DNA from: Ornithomonoglobus_A sp034090805
GTDB taxonomy: Bacteria > Bacillota > Clostridia > UBA1381
Assembly (NCBI GenBank): GCA_034090805.1
Contig: JAXDRV010000104.1
Span: 6,074-70,073 of the forward strand
DNA length: 64,000 nucleotides
Direction: 5' to 3'
Shown here: positions 15,533 to 23,610 of the stretch, in pieces
How positions within the stretch are numbered: position 1 is the stretch's first letter
Layout: every line of letters starts with the position of its first letter
Program-made: the position numbers and the translations under genes
Notes under the pieces: generated by a model
What the model saw: the letters and a program-made list of their open reading frames with translations, nothing else
Database searches by the model: none
Told to the model about the DNA's origin: nothing

Positions 15533-15688
15533 TTAGATTGCATAAAACGAATCCTTACCCAAGCCGCAGGTGGGGCATACCCAATCTTCGGGGACGTCCT
15601 CCCATGCAGTGCCGGGGGCTACTCCGTTATCGGGATCGCCCACAGCGGGATCGTATACATATCCGCACGGACACTCATACTTTGTCAT
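15533..15688 (-). CDS. Rubredoxin (51 residues) with a C-P-C-G first knuckle
   Basis: This is a small iron-sulfur-less electron carrier with one Fe(Cys)4 site, usually serving oxygen or peroxide detoxification in anaerobes. The protein begins MTKYECPCGYVYDPAVGDPD, continues with NGVAPGTAWEDVPEDW and ends VCPTCGLGKDSFYAI. The second knuckle C38-x-x-C41-G is normal. The first reads C6-P-C8-G-Y, one residue shorter than the usual C-x-x-C-G. The bases tgt-ccg-tgc-gga were read directly, so this is not a translation slip on my part. AGGAGGGTTGAG precedes the ATG. It is probably the last gene of the operon running down from mgtE or scpA. Confidence 0.9.
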   Translation of the reverse strand: MTKYECPCGYVYDPAVGDPDNGVAPGTAWEDVPEDWVCPTCGLGKDSFYAI

Positions 15689-15728
15689 CACTCAACCCTC
15701 CTTTCAAATAAGTAAGTACATCGATAAA

Positions 15729-16379
15729 CTATAAAATCTCTTTGCCGCCTATGGTCATTGAATTTCTGTGTACAGCGGAAAATCCCGCCTTGAAATTCGG
15801 CAGATATTTTTCCATTGCGTCAAGCACCGTTCCCGGCTTCAGATTATACACGCTGCCGACGGCTATCGTCATGCCGAGAGTGACGGTTTTGTCATTTTGC
15901 GAAATCACCTTTAAATCGTAAATATACGGACGTATATCGGACGGTTTTTCGCCGCTTTTTGTCTTTTTCATAACAATCAGCTCTTTATTCTCCATAAGCG
16001 CCGCAGTGTCGGGACTGCCCTCATATTCGACCTCGACTGTGTATTCCGCACGGTCGATTTTCGTTAAGTCGGGATTTTTGCCCTCGGCACGGCACACCGC
16101 CTTAATTTCATATCCCGGCGGCAGCGCCTTGTTCAGACGGGTTTTTAAATCGTCGTTTGAAAATTCACCGTCAAAGCCAACCTTCATATATTCGCAGTCT
16201 GAGGTAACTCCCACCGAAAGCGGCTGAGAAACCGTCATTATCGGATGCGGGTTAAACCCCTGCGAAAACACGAACGGTATGTCCGCCCGCCTTACGGCAC
16301 GATGAAACAGACGAACAAAATCCAGATGTGATATATATTTCACCCGCTCGTCACGGGAATATTTAAGAATGTAGTTCAT
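15729..16379 (-). CDS. TIGR03936-type radical-SAM-linked protein (DUF2344)
   Basis: This 216-residue protein begins MNYILKYSRDERVKYISHLD and contains HRAVRRADIPFVFSQGFNPH, both typical of the DUF2344 family that always accompanies the TIGR03960 radical SAM enzyme. In other genomes the domain is sometimes fused to that enzyme. Its biochemical role is not established. Here it starts one base after the stop codon of the radical SAM gene, and its GGAGG ribosome site lies inside that gene's end, so translation is probably coupled. Confidence 0.88.
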   Translation of the reverse strand: MNYILKYSRDERVKYISHLDFVRLFHRAVRRADIPFVFSQGFNPHPIMTVSQPLSVGVTSDCEYMKVGFDGEFSNDDLKTRLNKALPPGYEIKAVCRAEGKNPDLTKIDRAEYTVEVEYEGSPDTAALMENKELIVMKKTKSGEKPSDIRPYIYDLKVISQNDKTVTLGMTIAVGSVYNLKPGTVLDAMEKYLPNFKAGFSAVHRNSMTIGGKEIL

Positions 16380-16380
16380 T

Positions 16381-18240
16381 TCAATCCTCCGTTTCGCCGC
16401 TTCTTACGCATACTCCCGTTTTCCACTGTCCCGCTCCGCAGCCGCTGCATTTTTCACGGCAGTGGGGTGTGGTAACGGCAGCCTTTGCCTTTTCGTTTTC
16501 ACGCATAAGAAACTCCTTTGTCACACCTATATCGATATGCTCCCACGGGAGAATTTCCTCGTAGCTGCGCTCTCGCAGATTATAAAATCCAGGATCGATC
16601 CCCTCTTCCTCAAACGCCTCAAGCCACCAATCAAATCTGAAATGCTCGCCCCAGCCGTCAAACTTACATCCCTTTTCGACCGCTTTCATAATTACCCTTG
16701 AAAGCCGCCTGTCGCCTCTTGCGAAAACTCCCTCAAGAAAGCTTGTTTTGTTATCGTGCCAATTATAACGTATTCGCTTTGACTTTATGGCGCTTTTTAA
16801 GATATCCTGCTTTTCTATCAGTTCCTCACGATCGTTCTGCGGTGCCCACTGAAATGCGGTGAACGGCTTCGGGACAAAGCTTGACGTGCTGACGGTAATA
16901 TTTATGTTTTTCGCACGCTGTTCCTTCGGTATCTCAAAATACACATCAAGAACACGCTGCGCCAAATCGGCAATTCCCCTTACATCGTCCTCCGTTTCAG
17001 TCGGCAGACCTATCATGAAATACAGCTTTACATTCGTCCAGCCGCCCTCAAACAGCAGCTTTGTCGATGAAAGAATATTTTCCTCGGTGATGTTCTTGTT
17101 TATTACGTCCCTTAACCTCTGCGTACCCGCCTCTGGCGCAAAGGTAATGCCTGTTTTCCTCACCTTCTGAACCTTCTCCATAAGCTCAAGTGAGAAATTG
17201 TCTATTCTAAGCGACGGCAGCGAAAGTCCTATCTTCTTTTCCTCCGTCATATTAAGCAAACCGTCCGTAAGCTCCCGCAGACCGCTGTAATCGCTTGAGG
17301 ACAGCGAGGACAGCGATATTTCATCATATCCGCTGCAAGACAGCAGATTATCCGCAATCCCCAAAAGCCGCTTAGGGTCACGCTCACGCTGCGGACGGTA
17401 TATATATCCCGCCTGACAGAAGCGGCAGCCTCTTAAGCACCCTCTCATTATCTCAAGCATTACACGATCATGCACAACCTCGCCAAACGGAACTATTATC
17501 GTTTCGGGTGTGTACGCCGCACTGAAATCACGCATTATGCGCTTTTTTACTCTTGCGGGCGCATTTGCGTTATTCGGAGTGACGCTTTTTATTGTGTTGT
17601 CGTCATTGTATTCCACGTCATAAAAAGACGGAACGTATACTCCCTCGATTTTGGCTATCGCCTCAAGGTAATCACGCTTATTTTTCTTGCCGCTCTTTTT
17701 CCATTTTACGTACTCGTCCGTAATTTCGTTTATCATATCCTCGCCCTCGCCCATCATGAAGAAGTCGAAGAAATCCGCCACAGGCTCGGCGTTGTATGCA
17801 CACGGTCCGCCGCCGCATATTATCGGATAGCTTTCGTCACGCTCCGACGCAAGCACGGGAATTTCCGCAAGGTTGAGCATATTCACTATATTTGAATAGC
17901 AAAGCTCATATTGCAGCGTAAAGCCGAGAATGTCAAAATGCGTTACCTCATCGCCCGACTCCAACGCAAAAAGGCACATACCCGCACTGCGCATTTTTTC
18001 CTCCATATCCGTCCACGGCGCAAAAACTCTCTCGCACCATGTATCCTCTCTTTCGTTAAGAGCGTGATAGAGGATTTTGAGTCCGAGATGCGACATCGCT
18101 ATCTCATAAGTATCGGCAAAGCAAAATCCGAAACGCACATCAACCTCATCGGCATTTTTCAGCACCGAATTAAGCTCGCCTCCCGTATATCTTGTCGGCT
18201 TTGTCACCTCTGACAGTATTTTATCCTTTAATGTTATCAA
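16381..18240 (-). CDS. TIGR03960-type radical SAM protein with B12-binding-like domain
   Basis: The N-terminal third resembles a cobalamin-binding-like domain (GLKILYHALNERED, DILGFTLQYELCYSNIVNM). The radical SAM core follows with the cluster motif MRGCLRGCRFCQAG, whose three cysteines are spaced C-x-x-x-C-x-x-C. The downstream strand TGITFAPEAGTQRLRDVIN and the C-terminal Cys cluster CREKCSGCGAGQWKTGVC fit the TIGR03960 family. The 619-residue length is normal. It starts at TTG (18238-18240) with GAGGAC upstream. The substrate of this family is unknown. Close linkage to the DUF2344 gene and then rubredoxin suggests an oxygen-sensitive redox reaction, which is inference. Confidence 0.9.
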   Translation of the reverse strand: MITLKDKILSEVTKPTRYTGGELNSVLKNADEVDVRFGFCFADTYEIAMSHLGLKILYHALNEREDTWCERVFAPWTDMEEKMRSAGMCLFALESGDEVTHFDILGFTLQYELCYSNIVNMLNLAEIPVLASERDESYPIICGGGPCAYNAEPVADFFDFFMMGEGEDMINEITDEYVKWKKSGKKNKRDYLEAIAKIEGVYVPSFYDVEYNDDNTIKSVTPNNANAPARVKKRIMRDFSAAYTPETIIVPFGEVVHDRVMLEIMRGCLRGCRFCQAGYIYRPQRERDPKRLLGIADNLLSCSGYDEISLSSLSSSDYSGLRELTDGLLNMTEEKKIGLSLPSLRIDNFSLELMEKVQKVRKTGITFAPEAGTQRLRDVINKNITEENILSSTKLLFEGGWTNVKLYFMIGLPTETEDDVRGIADLAQRVLDVYFEIPKEQRAKNINITVSTSSFVPKPFTAFQWAPQNDREELIEKQDILKSAIKSKRIRYNWHDNKTSFLEGVFARGDRRLSRVIMKAVEKGCKFDGWGEHFRFDWWLEAFEEEGIDPGFYNLRERSYEEILPWEHIDIGVTKEFLMRENEKAKAAVTTPHCREKCSGCGAGQWKTGVCVRSGETED

Positions 18241-18259
18241 GCTTTTGTCCTCTTTCCTG

Positions 18260-18643
18260 TTATTCGTTATTTTCCGTATCCTTTTTGAAAAAGCCGTTCA
18301 CCTTATCCACCATATCCGGCACAAGGTCAATGACCTTATCAAGCGGAGAACTGCCGCTGCCCATCGGAATAAGACGCACGTTTCCTCCGTTTATGACAAG
18401 GAATGCCTCAGGATTTACCTTTACACCCATCCCAAGACCGCCGCCGAAGGATTTGTTGTTTTCCGCTCCCTTTTGGAAAAACTCGCTCCCTCCACCGCCG
18501 AGTCCCACCGAAACCTTCGACACGGGAATGATTATCGTACCGTCCCCGGCGGTTATCGGCTCGCCTATTATATTTTTCGTTTCCGCAAGCGTTTCAACGT
18601 TCTTTATCGCACTTTCGATCATCTCTTTTACAGGATTATCCAT
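18260..18643 (-). CDS. ytfJ: Sporulation protein YtfJ (GerW family)
   Basis: A 127-residue protein of the GerW/YtfJ family. It has an N-terminal helix (DNPVKEMIESAIKNVETLAE), the core strand DGTIIIPVSKVSVGLGGGGS, a glycine-rich stretch, and VKVNPEAFLVINGGNVRLIP. In Bacillus the protein is made in the developing spore and is needed for germination. The ATG has AAAGGAA upstream and overlaps the last 8 bases of the DUF2953 gene, a pairing common in Clostridia. This is one of the clearest hints of a sporulation heritage in the window. Confidence 0.92.
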   Translation of the reverse strand: MDNPVKEMIESAIKNVETLAETKNIIGEPITAGDGTIIIPVSKVSVGLGGGGSEFFQKGAENNKSFGGGLGMGVKVNPEAFLVINGGNVRLIPMGSGSSPLDKVIDLVPDMVDKVNGFFKKDTENNE

Positions 18644-19253
18644 TGCCGTATTCCTTTCTGAATTTCAAAAATTTTATTCCTATTTTAGCTGCATGAAACA
18701 GCACTATCGCAAACATCGCCAAAAAATGCGCTCCGCACGTTACAAGCTCCGCATACATTCCCGCCTCAAAACACGCTTCATTGAAATCGGGAGAAATATT
18801 TACCTCCCATTTCCCGAGGCGACAGTGCCGCTTTATAAAGCTTATCGTATTGTAGACCGCCGTATACACAGCTCCGCATATAATGCCGGTATCGGCAGGA
18901 TCGTCCGTGCCGAAGCTCCCGGATATTCTCAGCTCCCGTATTCGTATTCCGTGCTTTACGAGATAGCCGACAGTTCTTGTTAAAAGTGCCGTAAAGTCGC
19001 TCCTTGCCCCGTTTGCGAACGAAAGCATCATTTTAACGTCCGGACGTCGCTTTTCGGTCTTTTTCTCCTCCTGCGGCTTTTCCGTCTCGGTTTTTTTCCT
19101 CTCCGGCGGAGGATAGAGCGAAATACGGAAAAATGCGTATCTGAGCGTCATTTCCCGCTCGTCCGCATTGAGCCTTACAATCACCCTTACCGGAATGACC
19201 GCCGCCGCAGCAAGCAGCGACAGTATTATTAAAATAACATATAATGCCGTCAT
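18636..19253 (-). CDS. DUF2953 domain membrane protein
   Basis: A 205-residue protein with an N-terminal membrane helix (MTALYVILIILSLLAAAAV), a charged Lys/Glu linker at about residues 52-75, and a second hydrophobic region near residues 175-195. It matches the DUF2953 family usually encoded next to ytfJ and scpB in Clostridia. No enzymatic motif is visible. A role linked to sporulation is only suggested by context. The ATG follows GAGGTGA. Confidence 0.85.
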   Translation of the reverse strand: MTALYVILIILSLLAAAAVIPVRVIVRLNADEREMTLRYAFFRISLYPPPERKKTETEKPQEEKKTEKRRPDVKMMLSFANGARSDFTALLTRTVGYLVKHGIRIRELRISGSFGTDDPADTGIICGAVYTAVYNTISFIKRHCRLGKWEVNISPDFNEACFEAGMYAELVTCGAHFLAMFAIVLFHAAKIGIKFLKFRKEYGNG

Positions 19254-19285
19254 CCGCTCACCTCATATTACGTTGATATCGACTC

Positions 19286-19852
19286 TTATTCCTCGCTCTC
19301 CTCTATATGCAGCTGCTCGCCCTGAGGCGGATCCTCAAGCTTCATCTGTACGAAGTTTATCGGCGGCAGCTCCTGAGGCGATTTCAGCCCGAAGCACCTC
19401 AAAAACGTCGGCGTTGTAACATACAAGATCGGTCTGCCGGGCGCGTCGAGTCTGCCTGCCTCCTCTATCAGACCTCTTTCGTAAAGCCTGTTTACGCAGC
19501 CATCCGAATTTACTCCTCTTATATGCTCAATCTGTCCTCTGGTTATCGGTTGCTTGTACGCTATTATGGCAAGCGCCTCCATTGCCGCATTGGAAAGCGG
19601 CTGATTTCTCTGCTCTCCTAATATTTCCTGAATATATGTATAATATTCGGGTCTTGAGCAAATCTGGTAGCCCTCAAGGATTTCTATTATGTTAAATCCC
19701 CGCTCGTCACGGTCGTATTCCTCCTTAAGCTCCTTAACCGCCGCCTTGACCTCCTCAAGCGAACAGTCAAGCACAACCGCAAGCTTTGCCGCCTTTACCG
19801 GCTCACCCGCCGCAAACAATATGCCCTCTATGGCATATTTGATATTTTTCAT
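19286..19852 (-). CDS. scpB: Segregation and condensation protein ScpB
   Basis: ScpB forms tandem winged helices that bind ScpA and complete the SMC condensin complex on the chromosome. Family landmarks are AIEGILFAAGEPV, ALAIIAYKQPITRGQIEHIR, GVNSDGCVNRLYERGLI, and the ending PTFLRCFGLKSPQELP. The 188-residue length is normal. Its ATG overlaps the scpA stop as TAATG, so translation is coupled. Confidence 0.96.
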   Translation of the reverse strand: MKNIKYAIEGILFAAGEPVKAAKLAVVLDCSLEEVKAAVKELKEEYDRDERGFNIIEILEGYQICSRPEYYTYIQEILGEQRNQPLSNAAMEALAIIAYKQPITRGQIEHIRGVNSDGCVNRLYERGLIEEAGRLDAPGRPILYVTTPTFLRCFGLKSPQELPPINFVQMKLEDPPQGEQLHIEESEE

Positions 19853-20604
19853 TAAATTTCCTCTTTCCTGACTGATGTATTTGCCGTCTGCTGACTTATA
19901 ATAAAATCCTGTGTTTCCTCGTCATAGTCGGCTCGTATTTTACTTAGCTTTATCATCTCTAATACCGCAAGGAACGTGGCTATCATTTCCGGCTTTGAGT
20001 CCTCCTCGCCGAACAGGCTCTGAAACTCCACTCTCCCGCTGTGCGAAAGACGCTTGCATATCTTTTCCACCATATCGTCAACGGAGACCTTCTCCCTGCC
20101 GACAATTCCCGAAAATGCACGTCTTTCGGGAGCGGCCTTGCGTATGCGCCTTGCGAGAATATTGTTAAAAGCGTCAAGCAGCTCGCTTGTTTGATGACTG
20201 CGGCTGTATTCGGGCACGGGAAATTTAATCTTTTCCTCCTCCCGAAACACCATGTATCTCGTTGAAAATTCGCTTTTCCTGAGCTCATGTGACGCTTCCT
20301 TGAACTTCTGGTATTCCTCGAGCCGCCTTGCAAGCTCCTCTCTCGGATCCTCCTCGTCCTCGTCCTCCTCGTCCTTGGGCAGGAGCATACGTGATTTTAT
20401 CAGCAAAAGCTGCGCCGCCATGACAAGGAACTCACTTGTATTTTCAAGCCGGCTTTCCTCGATTCCCTCAATCGCCTCAAGATACTGCGCCGTTATCTCC
20501 ACAATCGGAATATCGTATATACTCACCTTATTCTTTTTTATCAGAGTAAGCAGCAGGTCAAGCGGCCCCTCAAAGGATTCAAGCTTATATGAAATTTCAT
20601 CCAT
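19852..20604 (-). CDS. scpA: Segregation and condensation protein ScpA
   Basis: ScpA is the kleisin subunit that closes the SMC ring. The start YKLESFEGPLDLLLTLIKKN, the stretch LEAIEGIEESRLENTSEFLV and the Glu/Asp-rich linker after LLPKDEEDEDEED are typical. The C-terminal winged helix includes VTFLAVLEMIKLSK-like residues (read as ATFLAVLEMIKLSKIRADYD). It is 250 residues, as expected. It is followed with overlap by scpB and lies 12 bases downstream of the M50 protease gene. Confidence 0.96.
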   Translation of the reverse strand: MDEISYKLESFEGPLDLLLTLIKKNKVSIYDIPIVEITAQYLEAIEGIEESRLENTSEFLVMAAQLLLIKSRMLLPKDEEDEDEEDPREELARRLEEYQKFKEASHELRKSEFSTRYMVFREEEKIKFPVPEYSRSHQTSELLDAFNNILARRIRKAAPERRAFSGIVGREKVSVDDMVEKICKRLSHSGRVEFQSLFGEEDSKPEMIATFLAVLEMIKLSKIRADYDEETQDFIISQQTANTSVRKEEI

Positions 20605-20616
20605 TAATCAACCCTC

Positions 20617-21276
20617 TTAAACAATAAAATTAATCAATCTTCCGACTATGCCCACCATTCCTCTGTAAAGCACGCTCACACCCGTGCCTATGACGGTATC
20701 GAACACACCGGTAAGAGCCAGCAGCATAATTAAAATCATGCTGTAGCGTTCAAGGCTCATAAGCTTGTAGTACGCATTGTCCGGCAGGAACATACTCACC
20801 ACGCGCGAGCCGTCAAGCGGCGGTATCGGAATAAGATTAAACACCGCAAAGCCGAGATTTCGCACCACAAAAAGCTGCGCAATATACGACAGTGTATTCA
20901 TAAATCCGCTCTTTGCTCCAAGCTTTACTCCTATCAGCGCAATAACGCCGAATACCAAAACTCCCGCAAACGCAAGCAGCAAATTCATTACAGGCCCCGC
21001 AATTCCGACAAGTGCCATACCCTTTTTCCTATCCTTATAATACATCGGGTTTACCACTACCGGCTTCGCCCAGCCGAATCCCGTCAAAATCATCAGCAGC
21101 GTTCCGTAAAGGTCAAGGTGCGCCATGGGATTGAGCGTCATGCGTCCGCTACGCTCCGGAGTCGGGTCGCCGAGCTTTCCCGACACCCACCCGTGCGCTA
21201 CCTCATGAAATGTAAGTGCAATCAGCGTTATCGGAACGCTGATAATAATCGATTTTAAATTAAATAATCCAAGCAT
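20617..21276 (-). CDS. Site-2 protease family (M50) membrane metalloprotease
   Basis: A 219-residue integral membrane zinc protease with H-E-x-x-H in LTFHEVAHGWVSGKLGDPT and the third ligand aspartate in NLIPIPPLDGSRVV. Four to six membrane helices surround these motifs. Short M50 proteins of this type are encoded just upstream of scpAB in many Firmicutes, but their substrates are unknown. The start at 21276 has ACGGAGGAATTT directly upstream; a longer frame begins 10 codons earlier without such a site. Confidence 0.92.
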   Translation of the reverse strand: MLGLFNLKSIIISVPITLIALTFHEVAHGWVSGKLGDPTPERSGRMTLNPMAHLDLYGTLLMILTGFGWAKPVVVNPMYYKDRKKGMALVGIAGPVMNLLLAFAGVLVFGVIALIGVKLGAKSGFMNTLSYIAQLFVVRNLGFAVFNLIPIPPLDGSRVVSMFLPDNAYYKLMSLERYSMILIMLLALTGVFDTVIGTGVSVLYRGMVGIVGRLINFIV

Positions 21277-21314
21277 AAATTCCTCCGTAATTTTACCCTG
21301 CGGCATTAAGCCGT

Positions 21315-22658
21315 CTATAAATTGAAAAATTTTGACGCTATGCTGAAATATATCATTATACAGCCTGCGTCGACTATTGTCGTAATAATCGGCGATGCCA
21401 TAACCGCCGGGTCAAGGCGGCATTTTTTGGCAAGCATGGGCAGCGTACAGCCTATGACCTCCGCCATTATAACCGTACCGATAATGGAAAGCGATATGAC
21501 CACAGCAAGCAGCGGATTACGGTAAAATATCAGTATCCGCAGTCCGTTCACCACCGCAAGAGCGGCACTTAAAAGCAGCGATATTCGAAATTCCATCCAC
21601 AGTACCTTGAAAAAGTCCTTGAGCTTTATTTCATCTATTGACATACCTCGTATTATCATGGTCGAGCTCTGCGCTCCGCAGTTACCGCCCGTACCCATCA
21701 GCATCGGTATAAACGACACGAGTATCGGCACGCTCTTAAATGCGTTTTCATAGCTTGTCAAAATTGCTCCCGTAAGAGCCGCACTCAGCATCAGCACCAA
21801 AAGCCACACTATACGGTTTCTTGCGTGCTTTATATCCGAGGTTCTGAAATAGCTCTCCTCCGCCGGAGCCATAGCCGCCATTATCTCAATATCCTCGGTT
21901 GCCTCTTCCTGCATTACATCGATAGCATCGTCGAACGTAACAATTCCCACAAGCCGCATTTCATCGTCAACAACAGGCATCGTCACGAAGTCGTAGCGGT
22001 TCATTTTTTTCGCCACATCCTCCTTGTCGTCCATCGTATTGACGTACACGGGAGTTGTGTCCATTATGTCGTTTATCTTTTCGTCCTCATCGGAAAGCAG
22101 CAGAGCTTTTACCGATATATACCCCATAAGCTGCCTGTTATTGTCGGTAACATAGCAGGTGTATATCGTTTCAGTAGCCGTTATCTTGCGGCGTATACGC
22201 TTTATCGCCTCGTTTACCGTCATTTCCGGCCGCAGCGAGATGTACTCCGTTGTCATCATGCTGCCTGCGCTGTCCTCAGGATATTTCAGTATCTCGTTTA
22301 TCATCTTACGCTTTTCCGGATCGGCATTCTGCAAAATGCGATTTACCACGTTCGCCGGCATCTCGTCAACAATGTCCGCCGCATCGTCAACGTAAAGCTC
22401 GTCTATGACCTCCTTAAGCTCGCTGTCCGAAAAGCCGTGTATCAAAAGCTCCTGCCGCTCCGGCTCCATAAGCGCAAACGTGTCCGCCGCCAGATCCTTG
22501 GGCAGCAGCCTGAAAAGTGCAGGCAGCGACTCCTCCGATATCCCCGAAAACAAATCGGCTATGTCCGCCTCGTTAAATTCCGAAAGCAAATCTCTGAGCG
22601 TTCGGTACTTTTTCGCCTTATATAAGCTCTCTATAGTATTTTCCAACGAAATTGCCAT
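21315..22658 (-). CDS. mgtE: Magnesium transporter MgtE
   Basis: MgtE is a Mg2+-gated channel. The cytosolic N-domain comes first (LRDLLSEFNEADIADLF, then VDDAADIVDEMPANVV). A CBS-domain pair follows (KYPEDSAGSMMTTEYISLRP, then VDDEMRLVGIVTFDDAIDVM). Five membrane helices with GNCGAQSSTMIIRG complete it. The 447-residue length is standard. Family members close when cytosolic Mg2+ binds between the N and CBS domains. AAAGGAG precedes the ATG. A family 2 repeat lies immediately upstream. Confidence 0.96.
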   Translation of the reverse strand: MAISLENTIESLYKAKKYRTLRDLLSEFNEADIADLFSGISEESLPALFRLLPKDLAADTFALMEPERQELLIHGFSDSELKEVIDELYVDDAADIVDEMPANVVNRILQNADPEKRKMINEILKYPEDSAGSMMTTEYISLRPEMTVNEAIKRIRRKITATETIYTCYVTDNNRQLMGYISVKALLLSDEDEKINDIMDTTPVYVNTMDDKEDVAKKMNRYDFVTMPVVDDEMRLVGIVTFDDAIDVMQEEATEDIEIMAAMAPAEESYFRTSDIKHARNRIVWLLVLMLSAALTGAILTSYENAFKSVPILVSFIPMLMGTGGNCGAQSSTMIIRGMSIDEIKLKDFFKVLWMEFRISLLLSAALAVVNGLRILIFYRNPLLAVVISLSIIGTVIMAEVIGCTLPMLAKKCRLDPAVMASPIITTIVDAGCIMIYFSIASKFFNL

Positions 22659-22691
22659 ACCGAATCACTCCTTTGTCAATATTACTCTATG

Positions 22692-22825
22692 TTCTGCCGC
22701 TTTTCGGCAACACAAATCGTAATGTGGAAAAGAAGCAAGCAGATTGCCGCTCGAAGCGACGCCGACGTATGAGTATACTTCAAGTCGCTGAGGGTGGCAA
22801 GATGCGCCGCTTATTTTTCACATTA
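22692..22825 (-). repeat. Family 2 dispersed repeat, copy B, upstream of mgtE
   Basis: On the minus strand the element reads TAATGTGAAAAATAAGCGGC, continues with AAGTATACTCATACGTCGGC, and the inverted-repeat body (22720-22825) ends TTTTCCACATTA. The tail CGATTTGTGTTGCCG and a hairpin follow. Its orientation toward the mgtE start codon is the same as for copies A and C toward their genes. The remaining part of the 406 bp gap 22659-23064 holds AT-rich promoter sequence. No gene was seen. Confidence 0.8.
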
Positions 22826-22982
22826 CTCCTACTATAGATTATACCCCAATATACGCCTCTTGTCAATTTTATTTTTGTAAATATTCTGTGTTTTGCGTAA
22901 AATATCGACACATATTTATCGGTTTGTACAATATGACAGTTTTATTACAATTAAATTACAAATTCTTAACCAATATTACATG

Positions 22983-23011
22983 ATGACAAATCGAAAAAAA
23001 TGTTTTATAAT
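22983..23011 (+). promoter_or_regulatory. Sigma-A promoter of the small lipoprotein gene
   Basis: ATGACA (5 of 6), exactly 17 bases and a perfect TATAAT lie about 55 bases before the lipoprotein ATG. Confidence 0.65.
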
Positions 23012-23064
23012 AATAGATATGATAGTTTAGCGGATACGGTTATGGAAGGGACAAGCGGAGCAAA

Positions 23065-23439
23065 ATGAAAATCAGGAAACTTTTGGCAGCGGTATTATCG
23101 CTGGGAATCGCCGCAGGGATAAGCTCCTGCGGAAAAACGACAAAATCACCTTATGATTTTTCACTCGTGAACAATTTAGGCAGTTCGGTCACTGAGGTAT
23201 ATATTTCGGAAAGCACAAGCGAGGGCTGGGGGGATAATCTTCTCGGCACTTCGGCGCTTGAAAACGGGCGCAAGCTTGAGCTTACGTTTTCGGGCGAGCA
23301 GCCGTCGACCTCTGTTTTCGACATTGCGGTTTTGACGGCGGCGGGAACGGAATATCAATTCAAATCGGTTGATCTGAATACGGCGAAAATTGTCACAATA
23401 CAAATGCAGGACGGCGCACCGGTTGCGTCAATACAATAA
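23065..23439 (+). CDS. Small lipoprotein of unknown function
   Basis: A 124-residue protein with a basic start (MKIRKLLAAV), a hydrophobic core and the lipobox GISSC at about residues 19-23, so it should be diacylated by Lgt and anchored outside the membrane. The remaining roughly 100 residues look like a single beta-rich domain (VNNLGSSVTEVYISESTSEG, then LLGTSALENGRKLELTF). I do not recognise a named family. It has its own promoter and a strong terminator, so it is a single-gene unit. It faces the amylase gene convergently. Confidence 0.75.
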   Translation: MKIRKLLAAVLSLGIAAGISSCGKTTKSPYDFSLVNNLGSSVTEVYISESTSEGWGDNLLGTSALENGRKLELTFSGEQPSTSVFDIAVLTAAGTEYQFKSVDLNTAKIVTIQMQDGAPVASIQ

Positions 23440-23471
23440 CATATGCCGGTTACAACAGCATTACGATAAAG

Positions 23472-23515
23472 CAGACGGCGGCAGAGCAAAGGCTCTGCCG
23501 CCGTCTGTTATTTTC
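23472..23515 (+). terminator. Strong intrinsic terminator after the lipoprotein gene
   Basis: CAGACGGCGGCAGAGC pairs perfectly (16 bp) with GCTCTGCCGCCGTCTG around the loop AAAG, followed by TTATTTT. Confidence 0.9.
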
Positions 23516-23533
23516 ATTTAGTTATTTTCACTT

Positions 23534-23610
23534 AATAGGAAGCTTCTCGCTTTCCTATCGGCAAAAAGTCTTTCTGTCATAACGCAGCGGCAATTACGAC
23601 AGTGGCTTTT
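23534..23610. repeat. Family 3 hairpin repeat, short copy, between lipoprotein and GH13 genes
   Basis: AATAGGAAGC-TTCTC-GCTTTCCTAT is followed by an AAAAAGTC...GGCTTTTT module. This matches the family 3 units at 14609 and 42881 in reverse orientation. It abuts the stop codon of the GH13 gene and again sits between two convergent genes. Confidence 0.6.

Noticed and set aside
21825..22625. 266-codon frame antisense to mgtE
   Set aside because: The mgtE frame has clear CBS and membrane motifs; the antisense product is a Arg/His/Leu-rich shadow without an initiation region.
22659..22825. M-box magnesium riboswitch ahead of mgtE
   Set aside because: The sequence there is a family 2 repeat that also precedes folE and a PBP gene; M-box features were not recognised.
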